A stretch of DNA of 64,000 nt from Bartonella sp. B1099 (GTDB lineage: Bacteria; Pseudomonadota; Alphaproteobacteria; Rhizobiales; Rhizobiaceae), in assembly GCF_944801835.1 (NCBI RefSeq), contig NZ_CALYLN010000001.1, forward strand, positions 1,024,001 through 1,088,000. Direction: 5' to 3'. A program made the translations under genes and the position numbers. Position 1 is the stretch's first letter. Every line of letters begins with the position of its first letter. A model generated the notes under the pieces. It worked only from the letters and a program-made list of their open reading frames with translations, made no database searches and was not told the origin of the DNA. Shown here in pieces: positions 29,601-36,985 of this stretch.

Positions 29601-29814
29601 CTTTATTGACAAAGGCGTCCGCCCGTTCAACACGGTCTCCTTCTTGTGCCACAAGGCGCCCCAAACGGTTATGGCGCCCCCTTATGATGGTTTGCATTTC
29701 ATTGAGTTCAGCTGATTGCAGAAAAGGGCGCTGTCCATAAAACACAACGCTTTGTTGTTCATCTTTGCCAACGGATCTGTCAATTGCAAAAGGCAAGCCA
29801 CTTTCATGCTTCAT
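26671..29814 (-). CDS. Large DUF4815-like tail/baseplate protein
   Basis: 1047 residues. The start FAIDRSVGKDEQQSVVFYGQ, then RPFLQSAELNEMQTIIRGRH, fits the DUF4815 family of phage proteins found beside baseplate genes. It is probably a baseplate-fibre connector or long fibre. It lies between gpI and the Gly-rich fibre, with 1-15-base gaps. Confidence 0.7.
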   Translation of the reverse strand: MKHESGLPFAIDRSVGKDEQQSVVFYGQRPFLQSAELNEMQTIIRGRHNRLGRLVAQEGDRVERADAFVNKDKQTVTLTEGKIYIAGDIFPVSNAVLENVSMVGRMEIGVKLQKSWMTYEDDPQLLGQVPGSLAEGEGGAAREVAKLVWALKDDGQQGTFFPVYILQDGVLIDQKSPSLLEPAMQAIATYDRAHGHYIVNGCRVTALGQEAQKQVFSIQEGEANINGFKRKRLAALRHEEQEDFSTSVVPSETHIFAPPKGKTSFTFKTYYTPIAAVHSILLTKEKTVYVTRGAITSGRDGVPDKSITAFLKIVQGNKEFKEGKDFKKTGDTIDWAPVGDEPLPGSSYKVTYRYRANVKADKVTAQEITVSGGAEGGDIIVNYSYKLPRIDRIGLNTGGDVVYIKGVSTDQPMAPSVPEDVLSLATITNNWIDVPRVKNDGTRVAPYDEMWRYFQRVLSLDRLMQLERIKSNVDSKEPVAKKGMFADPFLDDSYRDEGFEQTGAVGNGILQLAIDPTFYTAPLNTPVTLDWTNEVIIAQELTTACEKINPYQNFAPLPGTVTLTPATDFWHEQRTDWLSGVTNQLNMGWNRGRSIVKTEISDDLVNTTREQIDFLRQIKLNFKIEGFGSGEILDSLTFDGVNVLPTSRLSADSKGTLEGSFKIPPNIPAGTKNVVAQGKGGTTATGLFTGQGVIDVKVMRRTTTVKIWTKFDPQAQVFTPDETRQITGIDFHLCKIGNQAHDLVIDLVTTENGYPTADIQAQTSYSMKGAKTGWASARYAVPLLVPDDRLTAFVLKTDDGDHSVSLAKLGDFDKEHQRYVSSHPYVTGPRFSSVNAQSWTAHQDEALAFRVLAARYRQTEKTVDLGSFDLVDCSDLQIRAAIELPSSDCSVIFEIERNNGTVYQLLPFQLLSLTEYISEKVKLRAILKGTEKLSPVLFAPVQLIAGKIHRQATYVTRAFAFGEKARLTSYIKTFLPGGSSFTLEMQLDDGAFTPLKLDETEQLSEPLWTERKFVSSDKTAKQARLKLTLTGGPAARSMVCDFGAGII

Positions 29815-29815
29815 A

Positions 29816-30922
29816 TTAAAACCTCAATAAAATCTTGAATTGTTCGCGAACATCTGCGCGCAAAGGAATATCGACGGGTGTTTTGAGAATCTCCACACCG
29901 CTTGTTAATTCATCATTTCCTAGCCAAAGTTTACCAGGAGGTGTCTGCTCTGCTGGCGTGCCATGAACGAGGAGGGAAATGGAGGCGGCTTGTTTGTCTT
30001 CAACATCCCGAAAATCGGTGCGCGCTGCAAGAAACAGCATGGTGCCAGTTTTCGAGGGCTTAAATCTGTTGCCACAATGGCTGTAAACATCCTCTAAAGC
30101 TTGTTCAACAGGCGCTACAGTATAGCAGCGGCGATAGCCAATCAGAGCATTGTCTGGATCTCTTAAAGCAAGATAAAGGGAACGGTTTTGGAACCACTCT
30201 GCCATCAATATATCGCGTTCGTGTTTTTTAACCGAACACCACGGAAAATTTGCCAAATCCCAGGGATAATCAAGTTTCTCCCAACTTAACTCCTCATCGA
30301 AATCATCAATCCAGTTACCAATCAATGTGCCTTCTTCTTTTGTGAGAACGTGATTGATTTCTGTTGTGCGTCCAAAGGAAAACAGTGTGCCAAGAGCTGT
30401 TACGGGGATGCCACTCTCAAAATCCAGCATGCACTCATCAAGCCTTGACATATTAGCTTCCATAGCCCCCACATCATAACCAATGACACCGCGGCGAAAA
30501 TCAGAACGCAAACTTTTGGAAAGGTCGACAATCGCTTCAATCGCCTCAAGATTACCTCGTTCAGGCAATTGGTCAAATTCAAGTTGGAAGGAATTCCACC
30601 ATGCACGCTCTGTCCACGCGGGTGTAAAGTGTACTGAGAGTCCAAGCCATTGAAGACCCCTATCGACGGCGGCTACAGAGCCACGTATCCGCTGCCATTG
30701 GAGACCTTGGTCAAGAAGATCATAGAGGTTTGGAACATAAGGGGTAAGTTCACCAAGCCCATATTCTTCAATCAACCATGGCAAGAAACGGGGAGGGCGT
30801 GTGATGAGTTTAGAGCGTGAAATCCCCAAAACAGAACCATCAACATCTTGATGAAAATCGCAAACATCAGCAAGACACCTTTCAAATTCCGTTGCATTTG
30901 TTGGGAGTAAAGCACCACCCAT
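29816..30922 (-). CDS. Phage tail protein I-like (gpI)
   Basis: 368 residues. LPTNATEFERCLADVCDF and IRGSVAAVDRGLQWLGLSVH match the gpI region that links baseplate and fibres. It is about twice as long as P2 gpI, with a C-terminal extension of unknown function. It overlaps the J stop. Confidence 0.75.
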   Translation of the reverse strand: MGGALLPTNATEFERCLADVCDFHQDVDGSVLGISRSKLITRPPRFLPWLIEEYGLGELTPYVPNLYDLLDQGLQWQRIRGSVAAVDRGLQWLGLSVHFTPAWTERAWWNSFQLEFDQLPERGNLEAIEAIVDLSKSLRSDFRRGVIGYDVGAMEANMSRLDECMLDFESGIPVTALGTLFSFGRTTEINHVLTKEEGTLIGNWIDDFDEELSWEKLDYPWDLANFPWCSVKKHERDILMAEWFQNRSLYLALRDPDNALIGYRRCYTVAPVEQALEDVYSHCGNRFKPSKTGTMLFLAARTDFRDVEDKQAASISLLVHGTPAEQTPPGKLWLGNDELTSGVEILKTPVDIPLRADVREQFKILLRF

Positions 30923-31749
30923 TAGCGCGCCCGCCCTTTAAAGTTTAAGGTAACCTTGCCAATGGATAATACTTCCTCATCACAAACGGCATTATCTGTT
31001 GTAGGTTCAACGGCAATGACTTTTTGCACACCAGAGATCATCAGTTTGGAAATCCACCACGAGAGGCTTAATTCACGCCCAAGGGCTTGTTCTTGTTTCC
31101 AAGCGGTACGTAAATGTGCCTCCATTTGGGTTAAAACGGTCAGTGCCGTTTCTGGTAACAGCCAAACATCTGCTGTTAAGTCCACAACTTTTGCAACAGC
31201 CGCATGCACAAGAATGGTGTCATTGGTCATGATGACATTTTTATCGTGAAGGGCTTGTGAGACTTTATCTAACAGGTCTTGGCTTGCTGTTTCTTCTTCT
31301 TCATTGTTGCCAAAAAGTGCAACATGAATGGTTGGGTTTTTCCCCTTCCGGTAAATAATGGCATCTTTTACGCGGTTATCTGCGGATAAAGCAATAAATT
31401 TGTAATAAGGCTCTGTTCCACTGCCTTTGCCACTGCGGGTGTGAAGTCTTATGCGTTCACGGTATCTGTCATCACTCTCGCCGTCCATGCGTTGAACACC
31501 ATGCCAATCGCCTAAAGCATCAAGAGCCTCCTCTTTTGCAAAATCAAGAATATTATTGCGTGCTGCCTCATTAATGCGTTGTCTTAAAAGCAGTTCTCGA
31601 TAGCTAAAAGCCTCAATGATTTTTAAAGCGGGATCACTTTCTAAAAAGATATAGCTGGGCAAAAGTTCTTTTAAATGTTCAATATTTGCCGCGCGGATTT
31701 CTTCAAAGGAAAGCTCTGAGATGATTTCGGGATTGGCAAGGCTTTTCAT
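30922..31749 (-). CDS. Baseplate assembly protein J (gpJ)
   Basis: 275 residues, with LELPSYIFLESDPALKII-type motif (LLPSYIFLESDPALKIIEAF), ERIRLHTRSGKGSGTEPYYK and the C-terminal KVIAVEPTTDN, as in P2 gpJ, which forms the outer baseplate. Start and stop overlap neighbours. Confidence 0.85.
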   Translation of the reverse strand: MKSLANPEIISELSFEEIRAANIEHLKELLPSYIFLESDPALKIIEAFSYRELLLRQRINEAARNNILDFAKEEALDALGDWHGVQRMDGESDDRYRERIRLHTRSGKGSGTEPYYKFIALSADNRVKDAIIYRKGKNPTIHVALFGNNEEEETASQDLLDKVSQALHDKNVIMTNDTILVHAAVAKVVDLTADVWLLPETALTVLTQMEAHLRTAWKQEQALGRELSLSWWISKLMISGVQKVIAVEPTTDNAVCDEEVLSIGKVTLNFKGRAR

Positions 31750-32087
31750 TGTATCAGCACTCCTTCCATGGTAATGGGTTTGCCGGATGGCAAATAGATG
31801 CCTGCAAAGGATAAGGATACTTTTCCATCATCACACATTTTACAGTCAATCTTTTGGAGCTTAAAACGGGGTTCCCACTTGTCTAACGCTTCAGCAACGG
31901 CGGCATAAAGGGCAACGGTAAGCGCATTATTCACTGGTGCATCAATGAGTTCCGCAATGCGTGAACCGTAATCACGCCGCATCACCCGCGTGCCAATCCG
32001 TGTTGTTAAAATATCAAGAATTGATTGGCGCAAATGATCAATACCGGAGAGGGGCTTTCCTGTTGTGCGGTCCATTCCACTGTTCAT
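31746..32087 (-). CDS. Baseplate assembly protein W (P2 gpW, gp25-like)
   Basis: 113 residues. GIDHLRQSILDILTTRIGTR and VMRRDYGSRIAELID are characteristic of gpW/T4 gp25 baseplate wedge proteins. Overlaps with gpJ and gpV suggest translational coupling. Confidence 0.85.
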   Translation of the reverse strand: MNSGMDRTTGKPLSGIDHLRQSILDILTTRIGTRVMRRDYGSRIAELIDAPVNNALTVALYAAVAEALDKWEPRFKLQKIDCKMCDDGKVSLSFAGIYLPSGKPITMEGVLIQ

Positions 32088-32749
32088 TTTGGACCTCCTG
32101 TCATGGCGCCACCAGGAGAAACACCCCCATGAACATGGGTTGCTCCTACATTGGTGCCATTATGCTTTAAGTCACTAGAATGAAGAGCAATGCCATCATC
32201 ACAATGGAGTGAAATTCCCCTGCCTGCTTTCAGAGCAATGGCTTTTTCTGCGTTTAAATTCAGATCACCTTGTGCGGTAATTTTGATGCCTTCTGGTGCT
32301 TGCAGCTCTAATTTCTTGCCATCTCCTTTTATCGACACACCATCAGAAATCGTGAGATTAAACTTTCCTCCTGATGTGAGATTAAGGGTATAGCTATTTT
32401 GTTTATCATCATATTCAACGGTAGTGCCATCCGGATAAAGTGTCTTATGGATATTGCCTTTATCGGCGGCTTGGTTTGCATCCGTGTGGAGTGAACCAAC
32501 AATTATCCCTTGTGATAAATCGCCTGATGAAGAGACGACAACGACTTGCTCTCCAACATCACGTCCTTCATAAGAACAGGTTTTACCGGCGCGGGCTTGT
32601 GTATCTGGAATCCAATCACTGATCAGATGACCACTCTTTACCCGATAGCGTGCATTTTTATGGTCGACATGGCTAATTTTCCCAACCACCACCATATTGG
32701 CCACGCGTCTTTTTAAATCGGTAATCTCTTTATCGCGCCGCTCTAACAT
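32084..32749 (-). CDS. Baseplate spike protein V (gpV)
   Basis: 221 residues from the ATG at 32749. VVVGKISHVDHKNARYRVKS and the middle DGTTVEYDDKQNSYTLNLTS lead to a beta-rich C-terminus ending THVHGGVSPGGAMTGGPK, the pattern of membrane-piercing spikes of contractile tails. The longer frame starting at 32851 would overlap the preceding gene heavily, so I prefer this start after GAGG. Confidence 0.8.
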   Translation of the reverse strand: MLERRDKEITDLKRRVANMVVVGKISHVDHKNARYRVKSGHLISDWIPDTQARAGKTCSYEGRDVGEQVVVVSSSGDLSQGIIVGSLHTDANQAADKGNIHKTLYPDGTTVEYDDKQNSYTLNLTSGGKFNLTISDGVSIKGDGKKLELQAPEGIKITAQGDLNLNAEKAIALKAGRGISLHCDDGIALHSSDLKHNGTNVGATHVHGGVSPGGAMTGGPK

Positions 32750-33272
32750 GGGAGTCCTCAATTTTTGCGTATTTGTCTTCATTTCCCACACCGGTTTCGG
32801 GTTTAAAACCGACAAGAGGTTCAACAATTCCTGTGGTTGCATTTCCTTCATGAGGGGAGGGGATATTAGTCACATAAGTGACTTCAAAGGTTAAAATGGC
32901 ACCATGGAGCGCTAGCGCCCCGTTATCGCCAAAGGCAAAAGCAATATTTTGCAAGCGGCACGTCTCAACAGTATTGTTAAGATTGGGATTGGCATGGAAA
33001 ATCTTCTCAACTTGCCAAGCTAATTGATCAACACAGCCAGCTCCGTTTTCTTGTGTGCTATAACATTCAACATCCACTGTTAAGACGCGCCGCCTTAAGC
33101 CAAAATCATGTCCATCCTCAATGGTTTCGTTTTGCGTTGAGATATTAATGGCCGGCATTGTTTCAATAAATAAGTTGAAGTCACGCATATTAAAAACATT
33201 ATCGCCAGCAGCTGTCTTTGCTGCTTTGATCAATCCAACAAATGTTTCTCTTATCGTTTCGCGCGGATGCAT
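32730..33272 (-). CDS. Phage tail-associated protein of unknown family
   Basis: 180 residues beginning MHPRETIRETFVGLIKAAKT. It lies just before gpV at the head of the baseplate operon, where tail-completion or tail-terminator proteins often lie. VECYSTQENGAGCVDQLAWQ and TFEVTYVTNIPS resemble tail-terminator-like proteins, but the match is weak. Confidence 0.5.
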   Translation of the reverse strand: MHPRETIRETFVGLIKAAKTAAGDNVFNMRDFNLFIETMPAINISTQNETIEDGHDFGLRRRVLTVDVECYSTQENGAGCVDQLAWQVEKIFHANPNLNNTVETCRLQNIAFAFGDNGALALHGAILTFEVTYVTNIPSPHEGNATTGIVEPLVGFKPETGVGNEDKYAKIEDSHVRAAR

Positions 33273-33308
33273 AAAGGCTCCTGTGGAGTAGGCATATAAA
33301 TGATTGAC

Positions 33309-33328
33309 TAGTATTAATAATAATACTA
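33309..33328 (+). promoter_or_regulatory. Operator-like inverted repeat before HicA
   Basis: TAGTATTA-ataa-TAATACTA is a perfect inverted repeat ending 9 bases before the hicA ATG, and TTGACT precedes it. Probably the binding site of the ribbon-helix-helix HicB. Confidence 0.6.
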
Positions 33329-33337
33329 TTATTGGTT

Positions 33338-33592
33338 ATGAGTAATAAAGTTGAAAAAATAATCAGCTTGATGAAAGCATCACCAAAAAACATCAAGTTC
33401 TCAGATTTGTTGGCTGTGTGTATCTATTTCTTTGGGGAACCAAGGAACAATGGTTCAAGTCATTTTGTTTTTAAAACCCCATGGGTAGGAGATCCTCGTG
33501 TCAATATTCAGAAAGGTTCTGGAAATAAGGCAAAAGTCTATCAAGTTAAGCAGGTTTTACAAGCAATAGAAAGGATAAAACATGAACAATAA
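33338..33592 (+). CDS. HicA-like toxin
   Basis: 84 residues from the ATG at 33338. EPRNNGSSHFVFKTPWVGDP holds the G-S-S-H-F motif with the HicA catalytic His, followed by NIQKGSGNKAKVYQVKQVLQ. HicA cleaves mRNA. It overlaps hicB by 11 bases. Confidence 0.75.
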   Translation: MSNKVEKIISLMKASPKNIKFSDLLAVCIYFFGEPRNNGSSHFVFKTPWVGDPRVNIQKGSGNKAKVYQVKQVLQAIERIKHEQ

Positions 33593-33899
33593 TCATTATA
33601 CCTATCGTGTTTTTTGGTCACCAGAAGATGAGGAATATGTTGGTTTGTGTGCAGAATTTCCATCCCTTTCATGGTTAGATGCTCAAGCAGAGAAAGCTTT
33701 AAAAGGTATTATGGACCTCGTTTCCGAAGTTGTTGAGGATATGCTCCATAATGGAGAACAAGTCCCGATACCTTTGTCATATGGCAAATATAGTGGTAAG
33801 TTTCAATTAAGAATACCACCAGAACTTCACAGACAACTTGCAATTCAAGCAGCGGAAAATGGGGTAAGCTTAAACAGATACATTTCTTCTAAACTTTGA
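33582..33899 (+). CDS. HicB antitoxin with ribbon-helix-helix
   Basis: 105 residues. The partial RNase-H-like half has YRVFWSPEDEEYVGLCAEFP. The C-terminal RHH is FQLRIPPELHRQLAIQAAEN, then GVSLNRYISSKL. It should bind HicA and the repeat at 33309. Confidence 0.8.
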   Translation: MNNNHYTYRVFWSPEDEEYVGLCAEFPSLSWLDAQAEKALKGIMDLVSEVVEDMLHNGEQVPIPLSYGKYSGKFQLRIPPELHRQLAIQAAENGVSLNRYISSKL

Positions 33900-33941
33900 A
33901 ACTTTTAAAGGTTTATATGTGCCAAAAGAAGATTGATTTTT

Positions 33942-34088
33942 ATGAAAACCTCTCAATTAAAACAAATGCCCGTTTTTAAGACGGATGAAGAAGCAGAGAA
34001 CTTTGTTGATACTGCCGATCTTACAGATTATGACTTAACGGGTTTTAAGTCTGTTCACTTCGAATTCTTACCTAAAGAAGCCTCTTAA
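33942..34088 (+). CDS. Small CopG/BrnA-type orphan antitoxin-like protein
   Basis: 48 residues, MKTSQLKQMPVFKTDEEAEN, then FVDTADLTDYDLTGF and ending HFEFLPKEAS. The pattern F-x-T-D/E-E-E-A...D-x-x-D-L-T-x-Y...F-E-F resembles the short CopG-antitoxin family. No toxin gene accompanies it. It is too short to be picked up by length cut-offs, but its position and composition look coding. Confidence 0.55.
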   Translation: MKTSQLKQMPVFKTDEEAENFVDTADLTDYDLTGFKSVHFEFLPKEAS

Positions 34089-34094
34089 CCACCT

Positions 34095-34127
34095 CCCCAC
34101 CTTTGAAGTGGGGAAGGGGAATGTTTT
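34095..34127 (+). terminator. GC-rich hairpin between HicAB island and antirepressor cassette C
   Basis: CCCCAC...GTGGGG core (34095-34113) then GAAGGGGAATG and TTTTT. It lies between convergent genes and could terminate both strands. It belongs to the same hairpin family as those at about 24049, 45038 and 52058. Confidence 0.6.
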
Positions 34128-34131
34128 TACC

Positions 34132-34410
34132 TTAAGCAACCTTTTTAATGGGGTTCTCAAAATTGGGTTCATAAGCGCGCAATAAAGAATCCATGCTATG
34201 CGGTAACTCTGAATCTCCAAAATCTGTAAGAACTGTTAAGATTTTAAGTGTACTTGGCATCTCATTTTGAAGCTTTAAAATCAAAGCTTTTTCTATGACA
34301 CTCATAGTATCCACCAGAGCTGTACAATCTTTGTCGCTCACATTTTCATCATTAGAAAATTGAGACAATGCTATCCATAAATCGCATAAAAAGTTAGTAT
34401 CGATCTTCAT
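34132..34410 (-). CDS. Conserved 92-residue protein coupled to antirepressor, copy C
   Basis: It begins MKIDTNFLCDLWIALSQFSN and ends NFENPIKKVA. It has the same length as copies B and D but is clearly more divergent, so it has evolved under constraint and was not simply duplicated recently. Its ATG overlaps the antirepressor stop. Confidence 0.7.
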   Translation of the reverse strand: MKIDTNFLCDLWIALSQFSNDENVSDKDCTALVDTMSVIEKALILKLQNEMPSTLKILTVLTDFGDSELPHSMDSLLRAYEPNFENPIKKVA

Positions 34411-35147
34411 TGTACACCTCCATGGATCTGCTCTCTTAAACATGCTAATCCTCTGGAGGTAATTTTTGTCGAAGGCAGTATCTTTTCTGTACCATCTGGT
34501 CTTTGAATGGTAATCGCAGGGCAATCCATAAAACCTTTCTTGATTTTATCTTGATAAGGCAACAAAGGCGCTCCTGGAGAACGTCGATAGACCCAATCAT
34601 GTTTGCGCAAATAATCGGTCAAATCCTTTGGTCGTACCTCAAGTATCTTTGCAGCTTCAATAAGACCAAACAGCCCATCAGAACGCTTTAAACTTTCCAA
34701 AGCCTCTGCTTTTGGCTTGAGTGTACTCACCTCATTTCTTAAATCTTCTAATTGATTGATACTCTCTAAAAGGAGTTGTTTAATCGTAAGCGGATTTGCC
34801 AAAGCATTGGCAAGATTTATTTGGGGTGTTGTTACTTTTTTCAAAAGCTTTTCACATTTGATAAAATATTGACGCGCTTCATGTCCTTTATCATTACGCT
34901 CGATCATGGAAAGGTGTTTTGCCATGTCTAAGGTAATATGGTACTCTTTTACCTTTCCACCGTTTTCTAAATTTTTAGAAAGCGTTATAAAGTTTATATT
35001 TTCCAAAAACTTACATTCTTTAATGCGATTTTTAATCCAATTATTAAAGCGGGCTTTTATCTCTAAAAATGCGTGCAATTCGCGTGCGTTAACAGTTTGA
35101 ACAGTTTCTTGTCCGATCACTTGTTCCGATATTTTAATGAGAGCCAT
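34407..35147 (-). CDS. Phage antirepressor: AntA/AntB N-terminus, KilAC-type C-terminus
   Basis: 246 residues. The N-terminus is of the AntA type (QTVNARELHAFLEIKARFNN, then WIKNRIKECKF and LDMAKHLSMIERNDKG). The C-terminal part from [20 protein letters not shown] onward is nearly identical to the antirepressors at 23037 and 45350, which carry Rha N-termini. The N-terminal module has therefore been exchanged on a constant C-terminus. Leader C precedes it. Confidence 0.85.
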   Translation of the reverse strand: MALIKISEQVIGQETVQTVNARELHAFLEIKARFNNWIKNRIKECKFLENINFITLSKNLENGGKVKEYHITLDMAKHLSMIERNDKGHEARQYFIKCEKLLKKVTTPQINLANALANPLTIKQLLLESINQLEDLRNEVSTLKPKAEALESLKRSDGLFGLIEAAKILEVRPKDLTDYLRKHDWVYRRSPGAPLLPYQDKIKKGFMDCPAITIQRPDGTEKILPSTKITSRGLACLREQIHGGVQ

Positions 35148-35278
35148 TGTGAACTCCTTGTGGGTTAGATGTTTGTTAATGACACTCTAAAAAGAGTGCC
35201 GGGTGCTAACAAACACGGCCACAAGCCCGTCGTTACACTTTCCCCATAAGGGTATTGTATAGTGTAACTACATCCGAC
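35148..35278 (-). ncRNA. Structured leader RNA, copy C
   Basis: The leader starts after TATAAC and ends at AAGGAGTTCACA-ATG. Outer stem GTCGGATG/CACCCGGC (one mismatch, one G-U), long hairpin GTTACACT/AGTGTAAC (perfect), small ACGG/CCGT, terminal hairpin GGCACTCT-tttt-AGAGTGTC. The same fold as copies A, B and D. Confidence 0.7.
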
Positions 35279-35400
35279 AAAATTGTTATATGCCATAAGC
35301 ATACAATGAGTCAAAGTCTTTAATTTGCGGAGAAAAGATTGTTTCGGCAACCAATAAGCTAGTTGTTTGTAAGTGTTTCTTAGACAGATGATTCAATAAT
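35279..35400 (-). promoter_or_regulatory. Promoter and upstream element, copy C
   Basis: On the minus strand TTGACT (35309-35314), an 18-base spacer and TATAAC (35285-35290). Further upstream is the hairpin with loop TTTCGG on the plus strand (GATTG/CAACC, 35337-35352). This copy has lost the clear GGTG/CACC hairpin seen in B and D. Confidence 0.55.
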
Positions 35401-35528
35401 AGACACATTGGTATCATCTTATTAAGAGGTGTCTTAAATTTTTTAAAAATATGATGAAAGCGTCTTTATTTTGTTTGCCGACTCACATTAAATCCATTCG
35501 CTTTTTATTTATAGCGGAGGGGAGAATA

Positions 35529-36614
35529 ATGCTCGACATACTTGATGTAATTGCAATGATCGTATGTTCGTTGTTGTTATCGGTGATGGTTGTCGGACTT
35601 GTTTTAGTGTGTATCAAAAAATGGCGCAAAAACGGATTAAGAACTCTTGGCATTGGGGTTTTATTATTTCTCGGCTCTGCAGTATTAGGTGCGGTTTTTT
35701 TTCATAAAATCGAATCAGATCAAGTTGCATACAATAATGAATTTTTTTCCTCTTCCTCGACTTTATTAATAAATATTGCTACTCAAAATGAAAGCGTGAC
35801 ACGGGCACTACTTGAGAATACTGATAAGCAAAGTATCTATGTTCAAGATAAAAAGTCAGACGAAAATAATGGTCTAGGTTTTTGGAGATGGTTTTGGTTA
35901 ATTTTCTTCGCGTTTATTGCATTATCTATTTTTGTTCATTGGCGAGATAAACGTAAAAAACGTTTTAAAGAAAAAGTTTCAGAGCAGGCTTTAATACCTC
36001 CTCCCCATATCCATCCCTCTTCTGATTTATCAGTTGTTAATAGAATGTCGCCGGTACTTGAAAAAAAACGGTTAGAAAAGAGGGTACAGATCTTTCTCCT
36101 TTGTGCTCTATTGATTGGGAGCATTGTCGTAATAATAAGTATCACACTATGGTTATTAGTGCCAATACTTATCGTTTTAGCTTTGATTATCCCTGTCTAT
36201 ATTGCAAGTAAAAAGGAAAAACGCTTTGAAGAAGAAGTGGCTTTGTGGCAATCAGATATTCCTCCTTCTAATTTTGAGGAAGCATGTGAAATGTTTCAAA
36301 CACTTGACGCAAGTGAATATGGTTACCGTTTAGCACGCAATGAAAAGCTGTTGGGAGTTCAAGAACGCGTTACCTTCAATATTGGCGAAAATGCTTCACT
36401 TTTAGGACGTCTTTTAGTAACAAATCAAGCTATTGTATTTGAAAGCCCTGAAGATAATGAAAGAACTACTTGGGCAAGAATTGCATCAGTATCTATAACA
36501 TATCAAGGATGTCACATCAGTCATCGTACTGGCGCACCATGGGATTACAGATTTAAGGCTATTCCAAATCCAAGGTTTGCAGCAGTGGTTAGAGTTCTTG
36601 GGCAAGCTTATTGA
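35529..36614 (+). CDS. Membrane protein with C-terminal PH-like domain (phage cargo)
   Basis: 361 residues from the ATG at 35529 after GGAGGGGAG. Two N-terminal membrane segments, one near residue 120, and a pair near 200-230 (FLLCALLIGSIVVIISITLW) are followed by a cytoplasmic domain with EKLLGVQERVTFNIGENASL and GRLLVTNQAIVFESP, resembling bacterial PH/GRAM-like domains. It lies alone on the plus strand between the cassette and the head genes, so it could be a lysogenic-conversion or exclusion gene (inference). Confidence 0.6.
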   Translation: MLDILDVIAMIVCSLLLSVMVVGLVLVCIKKWRKNGLRTLGIGVLLFLGSAVLGAVFFHKIESDQVAYNNEFFSSSSTLLINIATQNESVTRALLENTDKQSIYVQDKKSDENNGLGFWRWFWLIFFAFIALSIFVHWRDKRKKRFKEKVSEQALIPPPHIHPSSDLSVVNRMSPVLEKKRLEKRVQIFLLCALLIGSIVVIISITLWLLVPILIVLALIIPVYIASKKEKRFEEEVALWQSDIPPSNFEEACEMFQTLDASEYGYRLARNEKLLGVQERVTFNIGENASLLGRLLVTNQAIVFESPEDNERTTWARIASVSITYQGCHISHRTGAPWDYRFKAIPNPRFAAVVRVLGQAY

Positions 36615-36642
36615 TTTTAAAGGTATACCATATAAATCTCCC

Positions 36643-36984
36643 TTACTTTATCTCCCGCAGAATAAGCTTATACATACCGGATTCAGAGGCTTGTACCTCT
36701 GTGACCACGAAGTGGTCTTGAGAAGTATCTTTAGGAGAAATGACCACAACACTATCTTGAGGCTTTGGGGGGAAGCCGCCGATATCATGGATACAGACAT
36801 CAAGTTCTTTTCTAGGTACTGTTGTGGGAATTCTCCCACCAGCGTCCGATTCTGAATGTTTAATGCCGTAAATCGCTGTAATCCGAAACGATTGTTGATT
36901 GTCTTTTCGCGTGTAGATGACGGGTTGCCCAAAGGTATTGCGTACATCTTTAATCATTTTGTTGAGCAACCCGTACCATTGCAT
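36643..36984 (-). CDS. Head-tail joining protein (lambda FII position)
   Basis: 113 residues from the ATG at 36984, preceded by GGAGGAAAATAAC at the capsid stop. RITAIYGIKHSESDAGGRIP and VVISPKDTSQDHFVVTEVQA resemble head-tail completion proteins. Its position directly after the capsid gene fits. Confidence 0.6.
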   Translation of the reverse strand: MQWYGLLNKMIKDVRNTFGQPVIYTRKDNQQSFRITAIYGIKHSESDAGGRIPTTVPRKELDVCIHDIGGFPPKPQDSVVVISPKDTSQDHFVVTEVQASESGMYKLILREIK

Positions 36985-36985
36985 G

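Noticed and set aside
32750..32851. Longer gpV starting at 32851
   Set aside because: It would overlap the preceding gene by about 120 bases; the ATG at 32749 has a ribosome binding site and matches the family's N-terminus.
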